Part shown: positions 1-12,029 of the stretch, one piece after another | Position numbering within the stretch: position 1 is the first letter of the stretch | Layout of the letters: each line of letters starts with the position of its first letter | Source of the DNA: Gordius sp. MW1 | Lineage: Eukaryota > Nematomorpha > Gordioida > Gordea > Gordiidae | Reading direction: 5' to 3' | Length of the DNA: 64,000 nucleotides | Assembly (NCBI GenBank): GCA_964036665.1 | Contig: OZ038532.1 | Location: 7,130,001-7,194,000 of the forward strand | Notes under the pieces: generated by a model | The model's input: the letters and a program-made list of their open reading frames with translations, nothing else | What the model was told of the DNA's origin: nothing | Databases searched by the model: none | Position numbers and translations under genes: made by a program

Positions 1-4
1 CTAT

Positions 5-2153
5 TGTGGTGTTCACCCCTGGAAAAACTGTTGTTGTTTTTGTTTGTTTATTTCTTCGTATACTTATATGCTACGATTATTATATCGGATGATTAATGAG
101 TCACGACAGATTACCCCTGTTTATTACGTTACTGTACGTTTGTTTATGACGTTACTCTACTCCTGTTTATGATGTTACTATACGCCTGTTTATGTTAAAT
201 CATGTTTCTATTCCCCCTTCCCTATTCCTTTTTTTTATTACCCTGTTAATCAAGTTCTAGCTTTAAATTGCTGGAAATGTACTGAGTCATAGCTTTAGCT
301 AGAAAAACGTTACTTGGAAATGTGCCAAGAATAATGATGAGCGATAGCTATATATATCCCTTTTTTAAAAAATGCATTCATTCTCGATTCTCGATTTCCG
401 ATTCTTCCTTTTTTTCATTATAATTTTATTTTATGTTGCGTAGTCATTAAATAAAATATTAAATCAGGACTTTAGAAATCCTCAAACAGATATAGTCCTT
501 CCCTTTTGAGGGAGGACCTGCGGATTTATTAGTGACGCCGGTTAACTTCAAAGCACTTCAAAATAGAAAACCTAGCATTTTTAAAAATTAAACATTTTCT
601 TTGAAATTATTACCAAGCAATCGAACTACGAGCTAGAACAATTGATCGGCAACCAACTACAAAACAAATTATTGGCAAAATTCTTTAAACGAATGAAAAT
701 CCCGAACCACTTAACTATTCCGTTTTTTAATTCAGTGTCAGAAGTATTCTTCAATATTCCACAGATGATTCAAATGTAAAATTCTTCAATGTCTGAAGTG
801 TCAGAAAACGTGGAAACAAAATCACGCCGCAGCAATGGACAAGCAAAAAGAAAATATATTCACACTGATTATTCGAAGGTCGAACTAAAAACAAAACGAT
901 CCGAGAGAAAACCCGAACTGAATTACGACAGAAGAAAAATATATTCCACCAATTATTTGATACTTAAATATGACTGTTGTAAGAGATTTTACTTGATTTT
1001 TTTCACATATATTATTATATGCCGATTATATTGTTATCAACCAATGTTAGGCCAAACCCCCCCCCCCCCCCCGCGTTTCTTTGAATATTTTTTGGCGGTT
1101 TGCGCATGTTTTTATGAAATTAGGAAGGGGTGGCGAGAGAAATGATAATTTGAAAATGGCAAATTAAAGTATAAGTAAAACGGTACAGCCTTTTGATGAT
1201 GATTTAGTATATATTGATTATAATTTTGGTTGCGACTGTTGCTCAGTGGTGCATTATAGAGCTGGGACGTCAAGTCCGCTAGCCATGAAGTACCCCCTGT
1301 TATCGCTGATTCACAGTGCGGGATTTCTTCGATTAAATCCACAGTCCATGAATCAGTCGATCCCGAGGGCAAAGGTCATAAACTGGCACTAGATGTCAGA
1401 CGATAAATTATATTAATGGCCTAAATTTCAAGAAATGTTTGAAAGATTATGTTGGTTAAACTTATACCTATGGTTTGTTTAGACTTTGTTTAAAATTGAT
1501 AGGGTAAATCGCCACCTCGACCTTAGTCCGCCTCAGTCTTAAAATGGTTTTTAACAACACGGAAACCCTTGTACCTTTATCGGATCGGCAGGACTTCAAG
1601 TCTTTGACTTCTCGATAAAGGGGGAGGTGTGGTGTTCACCCCTGGAAAAACTAGTTTTTTTGTTGTTGTTTTTGTTTGTTTATTTCTTCGTATACTTATA
1701 TGCTACGTTATTATTATTTATTGGATGACTAATGAGTCACGACAGATTACCCCTGTTTATTACGTTACTGTACGTTTGTTTATGACGTTACTCTACTCCT
1801 GTTTATGATGTTACTTAACGCCTGTTTATGTTAAATCATGTTTCTATTCCCCCTTCCCTATTCCTTTTTTTTATTACCCTGTTACTCAAGTTCTAGTTCT
1901 AAATTGCTGGAAATGTACTGAGTCATAGCTTTAGCTAGAAAAACTTTACTTGGAAATGTGCCAAGAATAATGATGAGCGATAGCTATATATATCCCTTTT
2001 TTAAAAAATGCATTCATTCTCGATTCTTCCTTTTTTCATTATAATTTTATTTTGTGTTGCGTAGTCATTAAATAAAATATTAAATCGGGACTTTAGAAAT
2101 CTTCAAGTAGATATAGTCCTTCCTTTTTGGGGGGAGGACTTGGGGATTTATTA
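5..2153 (+). mobile_element. Shortened LTR retrotransposon (gypsy-like) with two LTRs
   Basis: Two direct repeats of about 525 bases lie at 5-531 and 1628-2153. Both begin TGTGGTGTTCACCCC and share an inner block with repeated GTTTAT and ACGTTA words. A purine-rich tract sits just before the second repeat, as expected for a polypurine tract. The two LTRs look roughly 95% alike by eye, so the insertion is fairly recent. The interior is only about 1.1 kb and shows no recognisable pol domains, so the copy is broken or non-autonomous. About 110 bases of the interior (1258-1375) recur in the gypsy fossil at 16.26-16.38 kb, which supports a Ty3/gypsy assignment. The left target duplication cannot be judged because the element starts at the window edge. 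Confidence 0.75.
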
Positions 2154-2159
2154 GCAATA

Positions 2160-2935
2160 TTCCGATAATATAGCATGCGAGGAAACAAGGGAGAAAGTAT
2201 TTAAAGAAGCTGAAAAGTGGTCAAACCGTTTAATTGGATATGGTTTAAAGGTCAACGATCGAAAAACGGTATACACGGAAATTAACGGTACAGGCACCCC
2301 ATCGCTGGATGACCATCTCAAGTACCTAAAAGTGGACAGATTTACATACCTCAACTCGATTCTACATCAAGAGGGAGGTTGCGCAACGGAACTCAATGCC
2401 CGAATCCAAAAAGGATGGTATGGCAAAGTATATTCGGTGTAATGTGCGACAAGAAAATGCCAATATGGTTAAAGAGCAAAGCTTACAAATCCAGGACCGG
2501 TGTTACTCTATGGAAGTGAAATATGGGCATTAAACACCACGGAAGGAAAGCTATTACAAGCCACAGAGATGAGAATGATACGGTGGAGCTTAAGGTATAC
2601 TAAGCTCGACCACATGACAAATGACTTTCTCATGACATAATGGGTATTCAACCTATGGCGGACATGATTAACGAAATTCGGCTAAGGTGGTATGGGCATA
2701 TACTAAAAAGAGACACGGATGACATAAATCGAAAAGTATTGGACATGGGGATACCGGGGAAGAGAGGAAGAGGACGACCACGTGTCACATGAAAAGGGCA
2801 AGTCGATAAAGTAATGAAAACAAAAGAGATTAGTCAAGATATGGCACTCACCAGGTCAAGATGGAAGAAACTAATCAAAACAAACTTCACGACTGTGGGA
2901 CCAAATAACTAATAAAAAAGAAGAAGAATAGCACT
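2160..2935 (+). mobile_element. 5'-truncated LINE, C-terminal end of the reverse transcriptase ORF
   Basis: Conceptual translation gives pieces typical of the end of a LINE ORF2: YLNSILHQEGGCATELNARI, LLYGSEIWALNTTE, IRLRWYGHILKRD, GKRGRGRPRVT and TRSRWKKLIK. These match the thumb and tail seen in RTE-like and related non-LTR elements. The reading is broken by at least three stops or frameshifts. The end is AG-rich (AAAAAAGAAGAAGAAT), like a simple 3' tail. The fragment begins directly at the edge of the upstream LTR, so one element landed next to or inside the other. Clade assignment to RTE is tentative. Confidence 0.7.
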
Positions 2936-3202
2936 ATTTTGTTATTATACTTAATGAAAATATATTATATATTTGTAATTGTCCCAAAAACAATTTTAAT
3001 ACAAATTGCAATTTCTAGAAAAAACATTTAAAGGTTAAATTTCCACCAATTTTTAAGAGACATAATGGTATTTTACGAGAAAATAATCAATTGTAGATAT
3101 AATATTTGCTGCTATATAATTTTATCTTTATTAATTAATTCAACATTCGCACACGTATTGTTAGAAAAAATTATACAGAGGTATTAATTTAATAATAAGT
3201 TA

Positions 3203-4576
3203 TCAGAATTTTTCTTTAACCTTCTTAATGTCATCTTTAAATCTCGTGAATACAATATTCCTGTAAAATTTGTTAAATATTAAATTAATGTAAAAGGAAC
3301 ATCCTATGTAGATGTATTCCAGGAGGCTAAAAAAGGTGTACGTATTTTCTAAAATAGGTCCATCAAAGTGCTGAACCAAGTAATTCATGGACATGTCCAT
3401 AGTAACTACGGGTAACATGAGAAATACAAACTCTAGCATGAGAATCAACAATGTCATCTTCTGCTGCTTTTGTTCGAGCATTCTTTTCTCCATCACCGCA
3501 TTCCTGTGTTTACTCACGTACGCGCAATAGCTAGGTTCCTTCGAATTATCAACATTCTCCGGTATTATCGTATCATCTGGTGTTTTAGATTTAAACAAAA
3601 ATGAAGAGGAACGTCTCAGGTGTTCTGGAACCGATAGTGATAGCCTGTTACTTAGGTAAATAAATGACATTTGAAAAATACTTAATGTAGATGACCCTCG
3701 AGTTTGAACATCGTTAACATTGGCTAGAGATCCTGGTTTTACTTTTCTCCTTTCTTTTATTACCCACATTTTGGTAATTATTATTAATACAAAGGGTAAA
3801 ATGTTGACCAGTATTTCGCGTATTATTTCATAGGATGCCCAGGCTTTAAATTGCATAATGGTAGCCGGGATCCATAAATGAAAAGCATATACAAACTTAG
3901 CATTGTCTTTTATAGTATTAGGTTTAGGGCACACTAAATATCGAGCCATGTAGTTCCTTTTATAAAACGGAATATACCAAATAAAACTATATCCGAAAGC
4001 ACACATTATAGCTAAAGTTACACGCTTGTTCGTAACCATAGTCTTATAATCGAAGGGATATTTAATGGCTAGGGTTTGACTTATGAATAAGATTACGTAT
4101 ATCTGAAACGTTGTTGAAATTAGAGCCTTGGATATAGGGAAGTGTACGTGCGCTATGTAGAATATCCAATAATAACTAAACCATCCAACGTCTTTGCTCC
4201 GATCTCCATATGTTTTGAGTAGCGGCATAAACAAAATCATGCCTACGGACATCAAGCTGAATATATAAAACCATCTTAGAGTGAATTGATTTACGGTCAG
4301 AACTTTGGAACGAGGGTTATTTTTATTTAGGTTGCGGAAGATATTGAAATGTTGTGGTGATATGTAGTAGATGGCGCTCAAATTTCCCACGATCCCTAAT
4401 ATTAATATGAAATGTGACACAACAAAATTAATTTGATTAAATATGCTTCTATTTAATCTAGGTAGGTTTAAATCCACGCAGATGGTTTTGTTAATAACTT
4501 GAAGTTGAAATAAAGAATTGTAAGTTGATTCGGAAACGCTGACTGATTGTATTAAATAGTCGGTGTTATTAGTCAT
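3203..4576 (-). CDS. Divergent class A G protein-coupled receptor, single exon
   Basis: This is a 457-residue open frame with seven hydrophobic segments. The approximate helices are residues 49-72 (contains the TM1 motif GN), 100-122, 148-172, 185-205, 245-272, 370-395 and 410-435. The N-terminus carries possible N-glycosylation sites (NNT, NKT, NRS). A long basic third intracellular loop (about 280-365) precedes helix 6, which has an FLMLPV stretch like invertebrate peptide receptors of the FMRFamide/myosuppressin type. Key class A signatures are altered: the DRY position reads SQT before LAIKYPF, the helix 3 cysteine is missing although a helix 4-5 loop cysteine (LVCPKP) exists, and NPxxY is not clear. 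A minus-strand AATAAA lies at 3127-3132, about 70 bases past the stop. It has no introns, unlike the other host genes here, so it may be a retrocopied or lineage-specific receptor. Ligand unknown. Confidence 0.7.
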   Translation of the reverse strand: MTNNTDYLIQSVSVSESTYNSLFQLQVINKTICVDLNLPRLNRSIFNQINFVVSHFILILGIVGNLSAIYYISPQHFNIFRNLNKNNPRSKVLTVNQFTLRWFYIFSLMSVGMILFMPLLKTYGDRSKDVGWFSYYWIFYIAHVHFPISKALISTTFQIYVILFISQTLAIKYPFDYKTMVTNKRVTLAIMCAFGYSFIWYIPFYKRNYMARYLVCPKPNTIKDNAKFVYAFHLWIPATIMQFKAWASYEIIREILVNILPFVLIIITKMWVIKERRKVKPGSLANVNDVQTRGSSTLSIFQMSFIYLSNRLSLSVPEHLRRSSSFLFKSKTPDDTIIPENVDNSKEPSYCAYVSKHRNAVMEKRMLEQKQQKMTLLILMLEFVFLMLPVVTMDMSMNYLVQHFDGPILENTYTFFSLLEYIYIGCSFYINLIFNKFYRNIVFTRFKDDIKKVKEKF

Positions 4577-5377
4577 CGATATAACTGTTTAATATACCAT
4601 GATAATATTAACCTGAAGTCAGTGTACCATAGTGATTTTTGTCCAAGATTATTTAATACTTTATTTGCTTATAAGTTAAGAATTTATTTATGGTGTATAA
4701 GAGATACATTATGATAATTATAGGATTTATGCCTATAAGTGCTACAAACATATAATTTAAATGAGTATTATTGATTTTTTGAAATTAATTGGTAAGATGC
4801 AATCGTTGGATCAAAATTTGAGTTTTATGCACAATTGCAATTAATTATATTCCTTGACATACATAAGTGGTTTAGGCTTAAGGGAATTTATTGTTATTAG
4901 TAAAATTTTATAATTGAGTTACTTATTTGAAAATTAATTATAATTATATAGATTTTAATTTACGGTAAACTTGTTTCTATTATTATGAATTAAAAATGCA
5001 CTATGGAAATTTTAATTGGGAAAATCCTGGTTTTTCCTGGATACTTCTAGAGGTAAAAATGAATTTCACTTAAAGATTTTCGCAAATATTATATATTTAG
5101 AAAAAAATTTATATTATACTTAACTAACTCTTATCACAAAATATATTATTTTTGTCTCTTGGAATATAATAATTTCTATCATTTCGCCTAATCAAACATT
5201 TAAAAATATATATATTATGAGATTTTAAAATTTTTATACACCTTAATTCAGGTGAAACTACATATACATTTAGTTTTAAATGAAAATTTAACTATTTGTT
5301 AGCTTTTGAGGCACTAATTGGGCTTGTTTTGAAATTAATGAACATGCATAATCTTACACTTTGATCCAAAATCATAG
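4577..5377. other. AT-rich spacer upstream of the GPCR
   Basis: No coding potential or recognisable repeat was seen. The stretch is very AT-rich and would contain the promoter of the minus-strand GPCR, but no specific site can be supported. Confidence 0.4.
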
Positions 5378-6222
5378 TTACCCGCATGAGCTGTTAAGTA
5401 ACTAGTTACTTAGTTCTTGAAACTAGTTCCTTTTCTTCAGTAAAGTAACCGTAACCAGTTACTTATATTTCAGGGTGACTGTAACTGTAGTTAGTTACAT
5501 TATTTCGGTAACTGTTAAACTAAAGTTACAGTTACTTTTTATAAATTTGTATATATTTTTTAATAAATATTAAAAATTACCTGTCTAGTTTGTGCTCATC
5601 ATTTTAAATTTAAATTTCCTTTATCCTATGCTTAAATTACTAATATTATAATTTAGTACAAACTTAAATTCATATCTGCAAAGTTTAAAACCAAAAATTT
5701 AAAAAAAAACTGACAAATTCAAAATTTTGATTTAAGAAGATTTAATATTATTTATTTGCAGGTAAAAAGTGTAATATTTTGTAATTATTTCGGCCATTTA
5801 AATTAACATTCAATGAATTTTAATTGATAATCTCCTCTCAATTGTTTTGTAAAAATAGCCCCTTTTATATATGTGCTAAACAGATTTTATCAACTTAAAA
5901 ATTCATATGAATTTTGACCAGCCTCTAAATTTAACTTTTTATCATTAAGCCATTTGATAAACTACTTATAATACAATATTAATGAATGTTATAAAAATAA
6001 TAATTCAAATTAATTATTTTAGTTAAATTTGCATGTATATCTGCAAAACTTTTGACCAAAAAAATGAAAAAATGTAGGTGAAAAATTTTAAATATAATAT
6101 TATTTATTAGCAGGTAAAACTTTAGCTAAGAATTTAATGTAAGGTTTTTTAAAATTTTGGCCATACAAAAATAAAGTTATGAATAATTATTGATTATTTT
6201 CTTTTTGTTTGATAAAAATAGC

Positions 6223-6456
6223 GAATCCCATTCATAATGCCAATTATCCACAATGCCAATGACTGTATTATTTTTAAGTAATAGCTCATTATACAGTTAA
6301 TTTTATTGTAATGATTATATTATATCTATGTGTACTTATTGTACTTATAATATTCCCTAACCCTAGCTCTAACCCTACCCCTTAATTTTGATTGGTTAAG
6401 CCATTGGCGGTCTAAAGCATTGGCATTATGGACGATTGGCATTTTGAACAGAAGCG
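6223..6456. mobile_element. Small hAT-type MITE (234 bp)
   Basis: The flanks AAAATAGC at 6215-6222 and 6457-6464 are identical 8-mers. The ends are inverted and each contains the word ATAATGCCAAT repeated. A telomere-like run (CCCTAACCCTAG, CTAACCCTACCCC) lies in the middle. No coding capacity. Confidence 0.65.
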
Positions 6457-7099
6457 AAAATAGCCCTTCTTTATATATGTGCAAAAGATTTTATCGCCTA
6501 AAGTGTCATGTGATTTTTGGCGAACCTAAACATCTAAATTTTGGTTATTAAGGCATTTGATAAATCACTTATAATATAACACAACATTAATGAAGTTTAT
6601 TGAAATAATAAAAAGCTTTAATGAACTAGCTTGTATTATTTTATTTTGACATGGAAATTCAAGAGAAAACTCCCTCCCTTTTTTGGTAATTCATTTTTTG
6701 AAAGAAAAAACCAAGAGAATTATATTTCTATGCAAATTGTACAGCCCTAAAGTAAATTACGTATTAACTCCTTTAAATATCACTGCAAATTTATGGAAGC
6801 ACATAAAAGTAATTATTATTTAAACCTTGATGATGAGAGGTTACATCCCCATAAATATAAAAAAATAAAAGATATTAAGTCAACGGCGAGTCAGCAAATC
6901 AAAATGACTATCACTTCTACCTGTAGTAAAGTTACAGTATAAAATGCCTTATTATCCTTTATTATAAGATACAATTTTTTAAACAAGTTGGCCGTGGATC
7001 CGTCTTGAGAAAAATAGGAGAATTCAAGAAGACCCTCTAAATTACATTAAATCATCCTAACCAGGAGGAAAGACAGGACCTAATTCAACCTAATACGTT

Positions 7100-7385
7100 G
7101 GATTTTTTAAAATCTTTCAGTTGGAAAATATTCAAGTGCTTTCACACTTTTATAAATTTGAATATTAATGATTTGTAAATATATAATAATTTCCTTAAAT
7201 TGAAGAAATTTTTTATTAAATTCAATGTACTCATACCATCTAGCGCCCCTGTCGAGCGTCTTTTTAGTCTTGGCAAATTAATTTTTAGTGAAAAAACGGA
7301 ACAGCTTATTAGATGACAATTTAGAAAATAAAGTTTTATCTAAATCAAATCATTATTTAATATTTATTACCCTCTGATTTTTATA
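7100..7385 (+). pseudogene. hAT transposase C-terminal (dimerisation) remnant
   Basis: Translation of 7225-7310 gives IPSSAPVERLFSLGKLIFSE, the classic hAT C-terminal motif (SAPVERLFS followed by G and a basic stretch). It continues as KTEQLIR and then meets stops. The upstream reading FHTFINLNIN is weaker. Only the last part of the transposase survives. It lies inside the 5386-10345 element, which independently shows hAT-type ends and an 8-bp duplication. Confidence 0.7.
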
Positions 7386-7593
7386 CAAATGTCTAAATAA
7401 ATAACTCGGGCCTTCGGCCCTCGTGGGAAGGGGAAGAGGGGAATGGGAGTAGGGGAAGGGAAGGGGGAACTCTCTATACTCCGTATAAACGTAGCATATT
7501 TGCTATGCAATTTATGGGCGAGAAAAGTGGAAGGGACGAGAATGCCTATAGGGGGGTATTAAATGCAAAATAATTAGTTAATTAGTTATAGGC

Positions 7594-8100
7594 CCTTGTA
7601 GGGGAGGGCATAGGGTAATTATCAATGTTAACCAATTTAAAAACGAAAAAAAAAATCGATTTATTTGGCCATTGGTCATTTTTTTCATTGGTCAGTAGCC
7701 TGCGGACGATCAAAAGTCATATTATCAATGGTATTAACAAGAACAAAATATTAATTTAATTTAAAAAAAAATAAAAAATTTTGCCCTCTCCGGGATTCGA
7801 ACCCACATCCGTAAGCCTTTTGTAGGGGCACAGGGACCCATATCAATAGAGGCATAGGCACTTGTAGGGGAGGGCATAGGGTAATTATCAATGTTAACCA
7901 ATTCAAAACGGAAAAAAAGTTCGATTTATTTGGCCAATGGTCATTTTTTTGGTCAGTAGCCAGCGAACGGCCAAAAAGTCATATCATCAATGTTATTAAC
8001 AGGAACAATATATTAATTTAATTTAAAAAAAAATAAAAATTTTGCCCTCTCCGGGATTCGAACCCACATCAGTAAAGGCATCTGTTTACAAGGCGGTGTA
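7594..8100 (-). repeat. Two tandem copies of a tRNA-derived SINE-like repeat
   Basis: Two copies about 267 bases apart (7594-7860 and 7861-8100) share GGGGAGGGCATAGGGTAATT at one side and a tRNA B-box-like segment at the other. On the minus strand this reads GGGTTCGAATCCCGGAGAGG, i.e. a T-arm plus acceptor 3' half. A third, more decayed copy lies at about 9950-10110. No complete tRNA cloverleaf was found, so these are read as SINE-like and not tRNA genes. Confidence 0.55.
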
Positions 8101-9309
8101 ATGTTCAATTCGCGTATCGTTTGATATCGCGTAAATCAATCAAACACGCCAATCATGTATTTCTACACTATAATTGCAAAAAAGATTATTATAGGCTGGT
8201 ATAAATGTCAATCAAAAATTGTGGTTTGTTATACAATCATTTTGTTAAGATTTTTCAATAAAGGTTTAACATAATATAAATTAAGCTTCATTAAATATTT
8301 TTTTAATAAAGGTTTAACATAGTATAAATTAAGCTTAATTAAATATTTAATTTTAACTATTATAAACAAATTCAATTAATTTATATGTATTAAGTTTTTT
8401 AAACTATTATAAAAAGTGGGGAACTTAAATAATATTTAGTTTTAACTAATATAAACAAATTCAATTAATTTATATGTGTGGCGAGCTGCATCGTTCATAT
8501 ATGTATATTCGCGTCGTTTATTATGTAACTTCTATATTCCTGGTGCTAAACCAGCTGTTAATTTCATTACTTACTTCCTTCGCCAATATTCACCAATTCA
8601 AATTTTCACCAATTCGTCAATTCACCAATTATCATCATTTTTACTTCTTTCGCGTTTATCACCACACCAATAACCATTTTTTATCATCTCTATATTATTC
8701 GTGTTCATATTTCATTTAAATAAACCAATTCCTATTCAACAAAGTTTAAGCAATGACTAAGAATAGACAGCGTCCCCAAATATGTATCAAGTTTTTAAAA
8801 CTATTATAGAAACTGGGGAACTTAAATAATTATTTTATATAAAGGATCTTATAATCCCTGATGAGCTTAGGTGTCATATATTTGGTTTAATTCTTTTATA
8901 AGTGATCCAATCTATAAAATTTAGTTTATAAATTTATTTTGCATCTGATAAAGGTTTTATAATATAAAATAATGATATTGACATTATTATTTTAATAAAT
9001 ATATATTTTTAGCCATTACATATCATCTTTATTGAAAAAAGGCATATTAAAACCATGTTTTGTCAAATATCATTAGACATTGAGATAAGAATAATATATT
9101 TTATTTAAAGTAAATAGTAAAAACAGTATATATAAAACAATTGTAAGACTTCAAAATATTTTATAAACAACTATCAAATATATAGGAATAGTCCCATTTT
9201 CATATAATCCATAATCTCAGCAAAACCGTATTCTTCCATTCTATTAAATAAATGCTAAATTAATCAAAGTATAAATTAAGTAGTTTAATATTTATAATAT
9301 TAGGCACAA

Positions 9310-9600
9310 TAAATAACAAACTTTTGCATTAGCTTATATTTATAATATTAGGAACTTACTTATTACAAAATACAAAGTTTATTACAATTTCAACAATTAT
9401 AGAAGCATACATCTAAAAAGGTAAATAACAAACTTTTGCATTAGCTTATATTTATAATCTTAGGAACTTACTTATTACAAAATACAAAGTTTACTTCAAT
9501 TTTAACAATTATAGAAGCATACATCTAAAAAGGTAAATAACAAACTTTTGCATTAGTTTATATTTATAATCGTAAGAACTTACTTATTACAAAATACAAG
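9310..9600. repeat. Tandem repeat, 112-bp unit, about 2.6 copies
   Basis: The unit starting TAAATAACAAACTTTTGC begins at 9310, 9422 and 9534, an exact period of 112. The copies are nearly identical, so the array is recent compared with the decayed hAT element that hosts it. Confidence 0.8.
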
Positions 9601-9949
9601 ATTATATTGGTGAAAAAGTTTGCAAATTAAGTGATCTCAAATGCATGTCATTACGTGAAATAAAATGTATGTTTTTCCGAAATTTGAACCAATCATGTTA
9701 CTCAAAAAATCACGTGATTGACAAAAAAATTATTTTTTTGTGTTTTCAACGAATGTGGAAGCGTGATTGACGATTACGCGATCTCAAACGCTACGTCGTC
9801 TCATACGCTACACCGGCGCTATAACCCGTCACACCATGCTGGTTTTAAAATAGTAGAAGTTTTTATGTTATTTATATAGATAATGAAATAATAATATAAA
9901 TTGCATTGCAATTAAAAGTTGTGTTTTATGTTTAGAAAATCAATATATT

Positions 9950-10110
9950 TCATCGGTCAGTAGCCAGCGGACGGTCAAAAAGTCATATTATCAATGGTAT
10001 TAACATGAACAAAATATTAATTTAATTTAAAAAAATTAAAAAAAAAATTCGTCCCCTCCCTGGCTTAAACCCGACACCTAAAGGTCACAAAGCTGGCGCC
10101 AATAACTTGA
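9950..10110 (-). repeat. Third SINE-like copy, decayed
   Basis: It shares GGTCAGTAGCCAGCGGACGG and the following AT-rich block with the pair at 7.6-8.1 kb. Its tRNA-like part is diverged: the minus strand reads TGGCGCCAGCTTTGTGACC, then GTGTCGGGTTTAAGCC. It lies near the right end of the large hAT element. Confidence 0.45.
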
Positions 10111-10353
10111 AGGGTAACGGACAATGGACAATCAAAAACGAGCCCATAAATTGCATAGCAATTAATAATATTAAAAAAATATCGTATTTTCAAATTTACT
10201 CGGGTTATTTAGGTGTAACTAGTTCCATCAGGTAAGTAACTGGAACTTTAATCATGTAACTGTAACTGTAATTAGTTACATTTTTTGTGAAAGTAACTGT
10301 AACTTAACTAATTAATTACTGTGGTAAGTAACTTGAACAGCTCTATTACCCGC

Positions 10354-11425
10354 TAACTAACTCATGGACAGTTTTATATGCTTTAAAATAAGACCTCTTT
10401 TTTAAATTTAGGTCATATTAATATATTCATATGGATTGTAATGGTAAATATTTTTAATAGAGAATGCAAGAATGTAGCCAGGATTTCCAGGGGCAGGAAA
10501 ACGTCTAAAAAATGATTTTATGCTGCAATATGATAAAATATTGAAATTTCACCCATAATTAGGTTAATTTATGAGAAATTTAAATTTAAGGCACAGTCCT
10601 TCCTCATTATGACTAAGGTAATTTAATTATAAATTTTATTCAATCTAATTATTTCGTAAATTTACTTAAAAGGTAAATGCAAAATTCACTTTAATAGATA
10701 ATTTGAATGGCACTATAAAGAATAATCTTAAGTTAGAAATGTTTATTCTTTCTATTGCAGTATAATTTTTGAAAGACAGAGGTAAACATATTTAATATGA
10801 TATTTGCACATAAAATAGATAAATATAGGATAGCCCATCATTATAAACATATCCTAACCTCACTTTTAAAAAGAAGTGAGCTATCTATTAATCTACGGAT
10901 TAATCCAAACCCGCATTTAAGTTAAAATAGCGAATTCGCCATATTTGTTTGCTTTTGCAATTATTTGTAAATTTTTAAAATACATTAAAAATACAACTAA
11001 ACATACATTTAAACCTTGTCTCTTGCCATTGTTTACTTTTAGGTTATAAATTGTATGTGCACTTTAATATATAAGATATTTAACATATAAGTTTCGACTT
11101 TACTACTGATATAATTGCAAAGACATTTTAGAAAATAAACATTTTAATAAACACCGTTAGTTAAATCATACAACTGTCTAATTTTTTAAATATTTTAACA
11201 TAAGATAACACTTTATTGAAAACCATTTAAAATTAGCCAACTTAAGTTAGAAATAATAAGGAAACATTTGTGTTGATAACAACAACAAAAAAAATTATCT
11301 TTTATAATAATTTTTTTTTTACATAATAAAGCCCCTAAAAGTAATATAATAAACACCTCGTTTATCTCAATCTGGTCTTATAACCTTAGTGTTGTGGGCA
11401 TTTTGCTTATATGACCATATATATT
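10354..11425. other. AT-rich spacer without recognisable gene
   Basis: No coding pattern or repeat with defined ends was recognised between the large hAT element and the start of the next LTR-like sequence. Confidence 0.4.
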
Positions 11426-11659
11426 GTGGTGTAATCCTCTCCCCCCCCCCCCAATTTCCCCCTCGCAATTGAAAATGTGATTATCTTTCCCCCATCACGT
11501 TAGAATATTTCCCCCATCACATTAAAGGTTTTTCCCATTACGTTTTAATATCCCCTCTACTACGATATGGCGGCTACCCCCAATTCACATCGCGCGACGT
11601 ATATAGTTTTGTTAAATTTTATCCATTCTCCGTTTTATTTTTGGTTAATTTATTGCCTT

Positions 11660-11880
11660 TTGGAGTTATTCTTAAAAATTGAGATTGTAATAACCCATTT
11701 CAGGAGTGCCGCAATTATAATAAAAGTATTCTCATTAGTGCCATCTATAGGCAATTTTAATTAGAGACTAATTTGAACTATTTATTAGAGAATACTTTTA
11801 ATTTAATTGCGGCACTTTTGAAAAAGGTTATTAATCTTCTGATTATTATCGTAAACCCGCAATTTATTAACTAATTTCTA
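11660..11880. repeat. Inverted-repeat element (repeat family with copies at 28.15 and 30.97 kb)
   Basis: The stretch from about 11695 to 11765 is the reverse complement of a repeat whose forward form follows at about 11780-11880. Shared words are ATTGCGGCACT, AGAATACTTTTA and AACCCGCAATTTATTAA. Single forward copies lie at about 28146-28293 and 30972-31110, each with AATTGC then ATAGATGGCGCTAATTAG. The 11.7 kb copy thus looks like a head-to-head pair that could form a hairpin. Confidence 0.55.
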
Positions 11881-12029
11881 GTTGAGAATGTCTTTAAGAT
11901 AGGGAAAAAACTGGTATGAACCAGAGGCGTACCATGCCAGTACTATGGTAGAAAACTCATATAACCAAAGGATAAATAAGAAATAATCTAAGTATAGAGG
12001 ATGAAATAAATAAATAATTAGTGTGTTGT

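Larger units (their letters stand above)
5386..10345. mobile_element. Old hAT-superfamily DNA transposon, about 5 kb, with 8-bp target duplication
   Basis: The ends are imperfect inverted repeats: left ATGAGCTGTTAAGTAACT, and right, read from the other strand, TAGAGCTGTTCAAGTTACTT. Identical 8-bp flanks TTACCCGC stand at 5378-5385 and 10346-10353. Both ends contain GTAACTGTAACT-type words. A decayed hAT dimerisation domain lies at about 7220-7330. The interior also holds a small MITE, two tRNA-derived SINE-like copies, a diverged duplication (about 5.6-6.05 and 6.05-6.63 kb) and a 112-base tandem repeat, so much of the 5 kb is later additions. No intact gene is present. Confidence 0.8.

Noticed and set aside
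6350-6390. Telomeric repeat or chromosome fusion point
   Set aside because: CCCTAACCCTAG-like sequence is short and degenerate and lies within a small MITE.
7780-7815. A tRNA gene on the minus strand
   Set aside because: Only the T-arm and acceptor half look tRNA-like; no D-arm or anticodon arm forms a full cloverleaf.
8474-8719. Two overlapping open frames of 65-81 codons
   Set aside because: They lie in a locally duplicated AT-rich part of the hAT element, with repeated TTCACCAATT words and no domain.
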